DNA of 64,000 nucleotides, from the NCBI GenBank assembly GCA_018806985.1, contig JADANN010000335.1, forward strand, positions 1,116,001 through 1,180,000, given 5' to 3'. The notes below the pieces were generated by a model, which made no database searches, had not been told where the DNA came from, and was given only the letters and a program-made list of their open reading frames with translations. Within the stretch, counting starts at the first letter, position 1. Every line of letters starts with the position of its first letter. Positions 1 to 10,800 of this stretch are shown here, one piece after another. The DNA is from Angiostrongylus vasorum. Taxonomy: Eukaryota > Nematoda > Chromadorea > Rhabditida > Metastrongylidae. The position numbers and the translations under genes were made by a program.

Positions 1-266
1 CAAATAAATTTGTTATGACGTCATTCATTGTTTCAATACACATGCGTTATACATGGTTAACATGGAGTTCGTCCATAAAATCAGATTTACCAACGATGAC
101 AAACATTCCTTCAAATTACATCTATGCTGGCTTTCAAATGAATAATTAGCCCTTAGCATTATTTGACATATCAGGAATCTGATTTGCCATATGATTGTTT
201 CATCAGTTAAACATCGTTATATAACTTTCACACAAAAGCGCTAAGGTTCTTACATTTTTCGTATCT

Positions 267-1107
267 TCAACTCAACAACCCGTTTTTACCGGTGAGAAGT
301 CTTCGAATCAGTTTTCTGAGCATTCCAAACGATTGCACAAAATCGCTTCTTGTTCTTCGCTGTTTCTTCTCCAATTTTGTCAACTTATTCGAGACGATTT
401 TGAACTGATCCTCGGAAATCCTTCTCATCTGGCGTAGTCGATTATCGATCGTTTTCGCTTAAAGTAGAGTATTTGTTAGCAGTTAAGTATTTTGAAAATA
501 AGTTGCTGTAAATGCAATAGGAGAGAACCGAATGTTGCTATATTCCTGTCGAATTGCTCGTTGTTCCCAGTGGCCAGGTCATAGTTATTTCGAACGTTTA
601 GTAGTTCTTCAACGTTTTGTTGTAGAGAAGTGATTGTAGACTTGTGTGCGTTCGTCTCTCTTAAGAAGAAGAACAGACCTTTGAACCGTTCACCTGAAAT
701 ATCTGTGGATTGAGTAACTTTCATCTGCTAGTTCGAGAACGAGAAAGACCGAATTTACCGAAGTGGGAAGACATCTGCGTGATGTAGGACTGCTCTCCGG
801 AACAAATGTTGATGTAGGTCGGCTCGTCATCTACGGTTGTTAATGGTTCAGAATTGAATGTAATACTTGCTGAAATCCTTATATGATTGTACTATGATTA
901 TTTTTTAAACCGAAAATGAACATCCTTACAAGGTCTTATTTCGTTACCATCAAATCCTCAATATGTTTACTGAAACTACATAAACTCACTTTGGTCACAT
1001 ATTCTGTTCTCCATGTTCTCGCCATCAGCGTAGCTCTCAAGTGTGAGGAGTGATATGTCCTTGAGTGACCAGGTAGGCATATACGAATCAAAGGAATAAT
1101 CATCCAT
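267..1107 (-). CDS. Complete 4-exon gene, hypothetical 194-residue protein
   Basis: I do not recognise the family. Exons on the - strand are 1107-990, 869-759, 693-529 and 457-267 (118+111+165+191 = 585 nt, 194 codons plus stop). The ATG is at 1107-1105 and the stop TGA at 269-267. The three introns are 120, 65 and 71 bp, typical small nematode introns. They begin GTGAGT, GTAAAT and GTTCTC and end in AG, and codon phase closes at every join. The N-terminal half is acidic (begins MDDYSFDSYM). The C-terminal ~70 residues are rich in Lys, Arg and Leu with heptad-like spacing (KLTKLEKKQRRTRSDF), which suggests a coiled coil. There is no signal peptide or membrane helix, so a cytosolic or nuclear protein is likely. 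It lies head-to-head with the receptor cyclase gene. No frameshift is needed, unlike the cyclase. Gene structure is fairly sure; function unknown. Confidence 0.72.
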
Positions 1108-1479
1108 TACAAACGAAATACAACCAACAGTCAAGTGAGAAATAAGATTATAAGCTGATTACACGGCAGAATTTCGCCCTAGTGTTGGTGGGAGGAGGTG
1201 GCCTTATTGTTCATAAAGTGACTCGGGGTAATAGCCAGAAGGAAAATGTCGAAGAGGGTCGTGAAGGTTATGTCACTCGTGTTAGTGTCCTATTAGTTTG
1301 TGCGGACAACTCCGCGTTTATAAACAAAATTGGTAAGCTGCGAAGAATGCAGGTTATAGCTGCTGGCGTCAATGTATTCCTCAGGGAGTGCACCATACAT
1401 TCGGCTCCATTTATTACATCGTAGAAGTGATATATTTCATTTTGTAGTAACTCCCACGACCGACTTTCTATTAACGGGC
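1108..1479. other. Intergenic, nothing recognised
   Basis: This lies between the start codon of the - strand gene and the first recognisable Penelope-like sequence. It should hold the promoter of the - strand gene, but I see no clear motif. Confidence 0.4.
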
Positions 1480-3170
1480 ATTGGTCAAGTAATTCAATTC
1501 AAAGTCAAAGTAATTCCAGCCCATCTTACGAATACCCAGATGTTTCTGGATCGTCTATGTACTGCGCAGCCCAGCAGCGCGTATGTGATGGAGTCGTTCG
1601 ACGTTAGCGCCCTGCTATACAAACGTGTCGAATGACTCCGCAATGCAAGCCATATTCGAACTCCTTATGCAGCACGAAGGGAAATAAACATGTATGGCTT
1701 CAAGATGGAACATTTGATGGCACTCTTGAAAGAATGCTTGATAGAACAGCTGATGGCACTCTTGAAAGTATGCTTGAGCTGCTCAATCCTCAGATGGTCC
1801 GAAAAGTACTACGCTCAAATAGGAGGGTTGGCAATGGGACAACGACTGGCACCAAGCCTTGCCATTGCGTTTATGTCTAAGGTGGAAGCACCAGTAACCG
1901 ATCTCAGGCCGTTACTCTACTGTAGATATACAGATGACTGTTTTGTCCTTTGCTCAACACAAGAGGAAATGGACAACTGTTTCAGTTGTTGAACGAACAG
2001 TCAGAGTATATCAAGTTCATCCCGAGAGAAACCGAAAGAAAACTGGCTTCCATTCCTGAACGTCCAAATTAGCCCGTCAGAAAATGGCTACATTACGAAG
2101 TGGTACCGAAAGCCAAGTAATAAAAACATCTTGGTTCATTACCTCTCCTCTCATCCCTCTCACACGAAAAGGGCGCTTGTAGGAAACATGTTTCGAACAG
2201 CAATCAACGTGTGCACGGGAAGAGAGCAGAGAGAAAGAGTCCCGGAACTTGGCGCGGCAAATAGCCATTTCTAATGGCTACGAAACTGTAGCTCGGGATA
2301 GGTGTAGGAGAAATCCTAGGCCCCCAAACGACAACTCTAGCGATGAAAATGGTCTCGTTTATCCTACCCTTCATCTCAAATGATGTAAGTGCAGCTGTAA
2401 ACTCTGCTTAAGAAGGGCGGGTCTAGAGAATTCGGTAAACGTAGTTGAAATGCCACCGAGTAATCTTAGGCGCCAGCTAGTTCGTAACCGCCTATATGGC
2501 CGTCTATTTGCGACGCAGAATTGCACAATTTGCCCTAATGGTAGAGACGGTGATTGCATGAGCTCGGGTACAGTTTCTCTGATCTCATGTAAGGCGTGCG
2601 GAGACGAATACATTGGCGAAACGGGTAGACCACTCTGTGTCCGCATAAAAGAACACCTAGTCGGCAAACGTAAAACCAAATACCCCACTAGGCACGCATA
2701 GGACCCAGAGACATAGCGGGGAGGACTTTGAAGTACGTGTCATCGATCCTCGCACGGGAATCGCGAACACAAGCGCGCAAAACTCTCGAGGCGTTCTGGA
2801 TTAATTCCAGAGATCCGAAAACGAACCGCAGGGGAAGAATGCCTCATTATCACGCGTGATATTGGGCGGTATATAAGGCTGTTATTTTGATGGGAGGGGC
2901 ATATCACGCTTCCATGTGAATTCTGTGCGGTTGGTCTCCACGCGACATACTCAATGGAAGCCTCATAGAAAGCGGTGAGTGTGCGAAGCTGTGTTCAATG
3001 TGATTGAAATTTTGGTTCAGCGTTTTCTCTATTTGGTTATGGAGGTGTTTGGCCGAATACATTGCTGTCAACTTGACCTTTCCAGGTTCTGAGGAAGGCG
3101 AAATCCGTCGAAACGTCAGCTTTTTCGTAAATAAAGAATAAAAATAACACCTTGCGTTTGCTCAACAAAA
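1480..3170 (+). mobile_element. Penelope-like retroelement remnant (RT, GIY-YIG endonuclease, 3' end)
   Basis: This is a decayed + strand copy with several frameshifts. Reverse transcriptase motifs are visible in order: a segment with VMESFDVSALLY near 1585-1620, then GGLAMGQRLAPSLAI near 1825-1870, then the catalytic box CRYTDDCFV near 1920-1950, then a region coding LVHYLSSHPSHTKRAL near 2130-2180. A GIY-YIG endonuclease fragment follows at about 2585-2700 (CGDEYIGETGRPLCVRIKEH). RT plus GIY-YIG is the hallmark of Penelope-like elements. The 3' end near 3085-3121 carries the hammerhead-like motif shared with other repeats here. Stops and frameshifts make it inactive. Confidence 0.85.
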
Positions 3171-3295
3171 ATACGAAGAATTACCTGATATATTTCACAT
3201 TTGGCCTATTCATTTGCTCTCGGTTGTTTTGTGGATATATTAGGTCAGTATCTCATACCCTATCCTGGAATTCTGGTACGAATTTGCTGGCGCGA

Positions 3296-3386
3296 TGGAC
3301 TATAGATCAGCGCAGGGCTCGGACCAAACCAATCATGTGCATCACAGGGCAACTCCAGCCACTGTGCTACGCCCACCACATCAAAA
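3296..3386 (-). mobile_element. Diverged tRNA-derived SINE fragment
   Basis: Read on the - strand, it starts with a tRNA-like A-box segment (GCGTAGCACAGTGG) followed after about 40 bases by a weak B-box-like stretch. It resembles the 5' part of family A. It is short and diverged. Confidence 0.4.
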
Positions 3387-3507
3387 ATCCGAGGCATCAT
3401 TTGGAAAGTCGCCTGTTTTAAGAAGTAGATTAATAAGGAAATCTTACTGTTGGTTGAATATCGTACATGTACGTGGTTTATAAATACATGCGATTAATAG
3501 ATAAGTG

Positions 3508-3801
3508 TCATAAGCTTGTCAAAGAATGCAATTGCTTGTTCCGATTATCAATGACTTGTCTTCGTATTACATTATGAAGACTCAATGAGAAAAACAAAGG
3601 TACTTCATCGTCTTCCCAAATGGGTAATGCTTTTGTATGGGATGCTTCGATTAACACTGAAGTCAAGCAATTTTCGAGCTTATTGTCTTCCACGAGCAAT
3701 TTTTGGTTGTGTACAAAAATTATTGGATTAGATACATTCGCCTTCAAATCGATCTGTACGACATTCTGAAGAAGATCGCCATGAACGATCTGTTCACTGG
3801 T
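3508..3801 (-). CDS. Candidate exon, hypothetical
   Basis: An open - strand segment of about 97 codons ends in a stop at 3508 and has protein-like composition (for example LQNVVQIDLKANVSNPIIF). In-frame stops lie just upstream and there is no in-frame ATG, so it could only be a 3'-terminal exon entered at an AG near 3802. The splice site is weak and I found no partner exon. Family unknown. It may be chance. Confidence 0.25.
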   Translation of the reverse strand, partial: TSEQIVHGDLLQNVVQIDLKANVSNPIIFVHNQKLLVEDNKLENCLTSVLIEASHTKALPIWEDDEVPLFFSLSLHNVIRRQVIDNRNKQLHSLTSL

Positions 3802-4019
3802 CACTGGTCATCAGAATTACACGATGTTTTCCGAACAGTGCAGTATTTCACTCTCACTACATAAATACAGGTTTACAAAGAAGCTGCAGTCATAGGTTAA
3901 AAACACAACTACTCAAAAAATCCTGTTAAGGTCAAGTCAAATTGGGGGGAAAAGATGTAGAACAATATAATATTGTTATGTATGCTTATTCCTCATTGTG
4001 AGTCCCTATTCTCACAATG

Positions 4020-4405
4020 GTTTAGCACCTCATCATGCCTGGAAGGTGTTACTGGGTGTCCGGCTGTGATGTACAGCGAGGAGATTCATCCCCTTGGCAA
4101 GGTCTCCCAAGCTGAGAAGAAATCCGACGTTTCCATCAGAAAACCGTCCTAGGACTATACCAATACCAGGATCCGTCACCGTCCTGGTATCAAAGTCGAA
4201 TGGTGCCAAGTCTCCCTCTGATCCACAAGGGCTGGGGCTGCATGTGGTGGTGAAGACCTGGCGCAGACTTTGGCCAGGCTGACCTCGGGATTCCAAAGAA
4301 CAACAGTGACTTAAACAGCAAATCACCGAAAAAATGGAGATTGTGCTGGGGACCCACACAACCAGTGAGGACGGGGCCCGTTCAAGTATCAAGTATCAAG
4401 TAGTC
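4020..4405 (+). repeat. Family C interspersed repeat
   Basis: About 390 bp, closely matching 49045-49440, 53825-54225 and the reverse complement of 28872-29225. All share an opening CCTCATCGTGGCTGG-type segment and a late ACAACCAGTGAGGACGGG segment. The 3' end is a short run of TCAAG/TATCAAG units. There is no coding capacity. A 3' short-unit tail suggests retroposition by a LINE. Confidence 0.75.
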
Positions 4406-4562
4406 TCACAAACACTATAACCTCATCTGTCTATGTCTATATGACCTCTTATTAATAGAATTAAATCATACGGTTATCATTGAGCACAAGAACAGTGTTC
4501 ATCGGCTGTAAATCTGTGAAAAAAGTAAACCACTTGAAAACAAAGTTCTTCATTTGGCAACG

Positions 4563-4797
4563 CGATATGATTTTTTGACCATCAGTCTTTCTGAAGAGTT
4601 GATTACTTAAGCTTTTTGGCATTTAAAGCATTGTGATTCAACTCCGAATCCCTTGAGAGGTTTCAAACAAATCAGCCATATGAAGACCTTCCGCTGGTGA
4701 TACTCACTGCTCCAATGGCCGACACCAACAGTAAAAGTCACATATGATAACCACTGTCGTCATATCAGCGATCATTCTCATCGCTGTCTTGCAGTCG
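4563..4797 (+). repeat. Diverged repeat pair, left copy
   Basis: This aligns, with many mismatches, to the reverse complement of about 52130-52380. The best-kept block is around 4680-4800 (GAAGACCTTCCGCTG followed by TCACTGCTCCAATGG). Both copies have a GT about 55 bases after this block and an AG about 65-75 bases later, as if an intron were shared. No intact reading frame runs through this copy. Confidence 0.45.
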
Positions 4798-4973
4798 AAG
4801 GTTCGTCGATTTCTTAGAGATCTTATTAATTGATGGAATACCGTTATACCTATTTTACATAATGCTTAAATCTAATTGAAATCCACTGTAATATCCATAT
4901 CGCTGATAAATTTGTTGCTCGGTGAAAAAATGAGATGTCGGAAACTCTGAATTGTTAAAATTGGCGTGATGGA

Positions 4974-5106
4974 TGTGTGTCTGTAGGGTGTGTCTGTGTG
5001 CGTGTGTGTGTCTGTGTGTGTCTGTGTGTGTCTGTGTGCCTGTGTGTCTGTCTATCTCTGTGTATATATCTGTCTGTATCTGTGTGTATGTCTGTTTGTC
5101 TATGTT
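4974..5106. repeat. TG-rich microsatellite
   Basis: Imperfect (TG)n interspersed with TCTG and TATC units over about 130 bases. It creates a spurious repetitive Thr/His/Asp ORF on the - strand. Confidence 0.9.
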
Positions 5107-6530
5107 CTTGTACGTAGGGACCACGTCAACTATCATCTTCTCAGAGTGACTTAGGTAAGGACAGCTATGATCGCTGTATTTGTAGAGCTATCTATTTCGA
5201 ATCCTTCCCCCATTACCTTACGGGAATTGTTCATGAATCAAGATTTGTCCGTTTCTTGTGTAGACCTTTTTGTCATCCTTAATTTTTTAACTTTCTAAGC
5301 TTGATCTCTGCTCTTCTAGCAGTTCTCAATAGAGATTGCAAGACCGACAACAAGATTTTACCAATGCGAATGCCTATTGCTTTCATTTCGTGTGGCCTAA
5401 GCGTTTATTAATATTAAGGTGGACCATTGCGGTTTGACCAACTCTCCCTGTTGAAGCACTTGTAGGGTAGTAAGTGGTCAGTGGAATACCTAATAATAAG
5501 ACAGATAATTTTTGTCATACTATCGATGATAGATAACATAGATAACTTTTACCATATTAGCTTCTTCTACAGTTTATCTAGCTAGTTCTTAAATATTTCT
5601 GGTCCAGGGATTAGTTGATGGACGCTGAAAGCATAGCGCTCGTTTCAATATTGTCCAGTCCTTTTTCGTAGTCAACAATTAAGGCAGGGACAGAGAGCCA
5701 CTCTGTACACTCTCACGGTCTTAAAGTTTTAGTTTTTTAAAGCAGAATATTGTTTGATACTCGTGGTGGGATGCTCTTCATGAAGTGTTTTGAGAGTTGA
5801 GCAAGCAGGGGAAAAGATCCACCCAGTCATTCGCGATTATTAGGTTAGTTGATCGTACCCAATTATTACTTTGCCCGAAGATCCGTCCATGCTTCAGTTT
5901 TTTCTTTCGTCGAGTAAACTCTTATACTTGGAGTGGACGCTATTTGAAATACTAAATACTGATGAGTTTATCCAGTGCAGTTTTGAATTTCCAGAGTTCT
6001 TTCTTTTTTGTGAGTTCTCCAGCTAATCGATGAAACAACCATTCCTATAAAGAACTTGTGGTTAGGTGGCCAATCTCTATGTGAGTCGTGTGAATCCCGA
6101 ATCCAGCAGCGATTCTCGTTGCTCTCGAGAAATGAAAGTCCATAGAAGAAGCCTGGTGTGAACGGAAATGCATCTGTTAATTTTCATCGTCGTTTCGTTG
6201 GTTTCCTGCTCTTACTGCTCTGATTCCTCTTCGTCCCAATCTCTAAGACCAGTTGTATAAAAGGATTTTTGATTGCGGCTTTTTTGGAGAGCAGCGCGAC
6301 TTTGTGAGATAATAAAGTCCATGTGAATGATGATGATCGTCAATAGATAAAGGTTCCACAAAGTCTGCGTCACTACCATTTCTTGGCAGATTCTTCCTTT
6401 CTGGATGATAAGTATTTCGCCATTTAATTAATAACTATTTTTCATCTTCGCTTTGGACTGCTATACTATGATCTCATTCAACCTAATATGTTTCATGGCC
6501 TCAGATAAAGAACGAAGATTGCTAACAGTT
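5107..6530. other. No gene recognised
   Basis: AT-rich, with only short ORFs and no recognisable domain or repeat family member. The missing signal-peptide exon of the receptor cyclase could lie here or in 7063-7760, but I could not identify it. Confidence 0.5.
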
Positions 6531-6534
6531 TTTA

Positions 6535-7062
6535 TAATGCTGAGATACTTGCAAAATCTTCAGGCCGCAGGTGTCTGCGGTGGGGAACAGACGCGCTATT
6601 GTCCTTTCCGGGGACTAATGCGTTCACCACCACACCATGCGGGTCCCTTCATTTCGCCTGTCTCTCAACTAGTTTTCTATCGATCAATGCCATCAGCAAT
6701 CACCCGTCAACGGGATTGATCTGGAGAGCCCAAATCGGCATTGATCCCAGTTAAGCTGAGGCTATAGTTATAATCACAATCTTAACCTTTTTTTATTTAC
6801 TGCCTATTCTTTTTAACGGCAGGGGTATGTTGCGAAATATAGATAGAACTAGCTGAGAGAAAGGCAGAAACGAAGGACCGGCATGGTGTGGTGGTGAACG
6901 CCTTACTCCCCGGAAAGGGACAATAGCGAGTTCGTTCCCCACCACAGGCACCTGTGGTTCGGAGTTTTGCAAATATTCAGCATTATAGAAGTTATATTTC
7001 GCAACATACCCTGCCGTTAAAAAGAATAGGCATTAAATAAAAAGTTAAGGTTGCTAACAGTG
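6535..7062. repeat. Family B fold-back element
   Basis: A - strand copy (about 6535-6830) is joined head-to-head to a + strand copy (about 6840-7062). Both arms carry the same tRNA-like core with GTGTGGTGGTGAACGC and a B-box-like CGTTCGTTCCCC variant, and both outer ends have the CGGCAGGG...GCGAAATAT terminal segment. The whole could fold into a long hairpin. Confidence 0.75.
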
Positions 7063-7760
7063 TTGTGCGGTGATTGTTTTAGAATGACTTTACTACCTGC
7101 GGATGGTTTTTCTGAAAACTCAAGGTAACGGTATTCTACAATGTTTCCAGATGGCCTTGACAACCATTTGTTAACCATGGAGGATCGAACAGACGTTTAC
7201 TCGTTTGTTGCTGAGTTTAAAGTACCTCCACGATTCCTGCGACTGACCATACCCAGTTGACTGAAAACCTGTGGAGAGTAGAAGAACTAATCTATTCAAG
7301 TGTCATTCATTCATAAATAATCCATGACTTATGTCTATGCGATCGCACCAGCTTGTAGTTAGTTGCTCAAAATCTCTTTACGAAAACGTGTCCCATTAGT
7401 GCTCCCCACTACTATAGTAATGCTTTTTGCCTCCAACCTCGCGAATTAAACTGTCTGCTGGTGTGCATCCGCAATTAACGCCGGCGTTTTTTGAAAAAAG
7501 TACCAGAGTTTGATATTTCACCCTGGAATCCATGCTAAGAAAAAAATCTACATTGCTAATTAGACCACGAGCCACCCATAGGGGACTTTACCGCGAAGAC
7601 GATCAAAATTGGAGGATATTGTGTAGAGAACTGCCGTTCTTCTTCGCTCAAGAGCCAGTAGATCCCACTAAGCAGCTTTGCTGCGCGACACGGATCATTA
7701 GAAGTTTATCTGATGTCATCTGAGTTTTATTCCATAGTTGAGAAAATAGAAATCTTTCAG
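7063..7760. other. Upstream of first recognised cyclase exon
   Basis: Nothing is firmly recognised. An open stretch at 7532-7723 codes for a basic peptide with no signal-sequence character. The first exon of the cyclase, with a signal peptide ending at phase 0, should be here or further upstream. Confidence 0.4.
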
Positions 7761-7811
7761 ATACTAAACGTCGGTCTTCTGTCTGCCCATGACGACACAG
7801 TGCTCTCGGAG
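7761..7811 (+). CDS. Cyclase exon 1 (ectodomain start)
   Basis: Codes [17 protein letters not shown], the first beta strand typical of periplasmic-binding-like receptor domains (xVGLL). The acceptor CTTTCAG is just upstream and donor GTAGTC follows. It starts and ends at phase 0. An earlier exon with the signal peptide must exist. Confidence 0.7.
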
Positions 7812-10800
7812 GTAGTCTTTATTTTCAACTTTACTTTTATTCTTATGAATTTATAGTGCCATGAATTTGGAAATGCTAGATTCTCTATTGTTTCCTCGTA
7901 TTTCAGCTCGTTGGATGGAAAAGAACAGCCGGTGCGGTAGGCGTTGCCTGGGATAAGATCCGGAACGACGGAATCCTACCTGACTACGACGTGTTGAAGT
8001 ATGCATCCAAATTGAAGTTTTCGAGCGGTAGATTTAATTTTTACAACAGGCTTCTTTCGTGGATCAAAAGTTAAAGGCAAATCCCGAGTTCACAGATAAC
8101 TAATAGAATCGTGCACTTGAGCAAACAAACCGTCTCAACGAGTAATTAGGAAGCCGGCAAGTTTTCCATACGTTGTGTTCGTAGGTGTTTGTCGTTTGCA
8201 ACGGTGCTGCTTTCGAATATGACAAGGTGTTCAAGCATTATTCTTTCATCCATGAACTCAGTGTGAATACACCTTGCTGGTGTGGCATGGCCACAAAGAC
8301 TCCATCCACTTTCGTACCATTATCCTAGAGGCCACTTCCACACTCATAGAGACCGTTCCACGTTTCTTCTCGCTTGTCTGTTGCCAATCCTGCTCTAATC
8401 GGTACATCTACGTTCCATCTTTGAAGAATATCCCGAAGTATCTGTCTTCAATATAGAATACTTATTAAAAATTAAACCTGCGAAACTCGATACTATGGCA
8501 ACGTTTTGACAGAAGCCAAGCTTGCGACATGAGTGAATTGTGCTTCAAATTTGGATGGCCTTATCTGCAGTCTAGATGTGGTCTGTTCAGCGGGATCATG
8601 TCCGCAAATCTATCTAAAGGAATTACTCTGTATTCATCTAAAGTTCTTGCAATACGCGAAGACATAATTTTTGTGAGGAATTTGTAGAGTAGCATTCTTT
8701 AAGTAAATCAAGCGACAGTTATGAAGAGGATTTGTTGGTCGTTATTGCGGAGTGCCACAGGTGATGTCGTACTTTTTGCTGTATGCTTCTTTTATACGAC
8801 TCTGTTATTGCGTGGGCTGTAAAGAGTTCAGTATAGTTTGTAGCGCTCAGCTCAAAAGAGGTTGATGTTAGTTATCATGTTGTGATGCTTTTCACACATA
8901 CTCCTTATCCCATCAATATCAATTTTTATACCATTTAATGATCTTAATAGGGGCTTTTTACTGCTGAATAAATGTGGTATATTGCTGGGTTTGGTAGCAT
9001 ATATCAACTTCGTCTTGATATTAAGCTACGACATAAAAAGTGGTACGTTCTATATAAACTTGACAAATTCTACAAGGAAGATTACACTTTCTACAAGTTA
9101 AAGGTAACATGAATAATAGGATTTTCAATTGCTGAATATCTTAAAAATGTTGCATCGGAACCCACATGTCGGTAATTGTTAGGACTAAGAAGGACATTTA
9201 ATAGTTGCCTAAAGTTATAGAAGCCTGCTGTATTTTGGACATAAGGGATAAAGGATAAAGCGCTCGGCGTTGATCAATACGTGAGGGATGCGCAATGCAT
9301 TGGACTTCATTAACTATCGTTGGAGGTGATTGAATGCATATCTGGCCTTTACAACGACTCGCGGTGGCCTACCGATGTATTGAGCCAGTGTTGCTGCCCT
9401 CCCAGACAAGTCTGGTACCAATTTTCCTACCCCGAAGGGATGGAAAGCATGGTGGGCCATGGGCTCGGGGGATCAATTCCACGTGTGTGTTGCTGAGCGC
9501 CTCCGACCACTGCGTCACACGCGCCCTCCATGTTGGACATAGGAATTTAAAATACCATAGTAAAATGAACGGTAAAAAAAACTTCGCGGTTCATCGAAGG
9601 TTCTGCCTAATTACTTTCACTTCCAAATTTCTATTTGATTGCGAATGTTTATGTTATGTATGTAAAAGAAGAGAGGGAAAAGCTGAAAAATTTGGGAAAG
9701 CGAACACCAAAAACCATCTTGAAGTGGAGGACGACAAGCATTTCTGGTTGGACGAATATGACGTATATAGGTGTTCGATTGTAAGGGCCAACGTATTATC
9801 GTTCTAAGGAACAGCCAGTGCAGTACTGATTCGGAAAGGACCGAGCCCCAGCATCAGTAGAACTCACTACTAGTCTCTCAAATATGCAAGAGAATTTATC
9901 GTTAGTGCTCGTGAAGGTAGTATTCCGAAATTTTGTATGTTACCTATTAAGATACAAGGTTAAACCAAAAGAGGGGACCTCGACAATACGGAAATTGTCA
10001 AAAAAACCCCAAGCATAACATTTGTCTCTTACAAACTCCTTGCTGGAATAAACCTCAAAAGGATTGGCAAACGCTGAACGGAGGATAGTTGTATGAACAA
10101 GCAGCGCTTTCAAAACTGTTGGCCTACGATGGGTAATTTTGTACGGCAACGAGTTTCACTAAAGTATCTGCAGTGTGCAAGAGCTGCTTTGTCGCACTTA
10201 CAGTAGCTTCTGCTCTTCCACAAAGGCTCTTCTATCAGCTTAGAACGAGAAGCTTAACATACTGATAATATCACGCCAAAAGTGCTTAACTTCACTGCCA
10301 AGGAAGTCATGAAGACACAGGAAGGGTTAACGTGGGATTGAAAATCAATTATCCGTGGCTGTATCATCTTTGCTTTTCTGATAATATTGTGCCTACAGCC
10401 CCAGCAATTAGCCTGGTTGAACAAATGCCAGTTGACTTGATCAGCCTATGTCAAAGATGACGTCACTGATTGAGCTTTAAAATTACGGTTTTTTGAAAAA
10501 AAATCGTTTTTGCACGCGTCATCCATAGTTGATGGAAAGGATGTCTCAGGTTAATCCAAGTACGCGTCTCCGGATTGAAAGGTCTCCATGATGAATGACA
10601 TGGCTTCAAAGCTAAGCAGTTAGAAACGAGCGACCAGGGAAGCGATTCCTTATCGCGACGTGGTGATGCGATTTAGGCTCACGAAAATAGATATTATATA
10701 AACATTTACTCACTAGCTAAATTCACTGCATTCAACCTAAAGATGTTCTTTACTTGTCGTTTTTGTTTGAAATAAGTTTATGTAAGCATCATAATAAGAG

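Noticed and set aside
4855..5136. ORF with repeated Thr/His/Asp
   Set aside because: It translates a TG-rich microsatellite.
9334..9807. 157-codon + strand ORF, the second longest in the window
   Set aside because: Its first two thirds are the reverse of a SINE and the rest has no domain or conserved composition.
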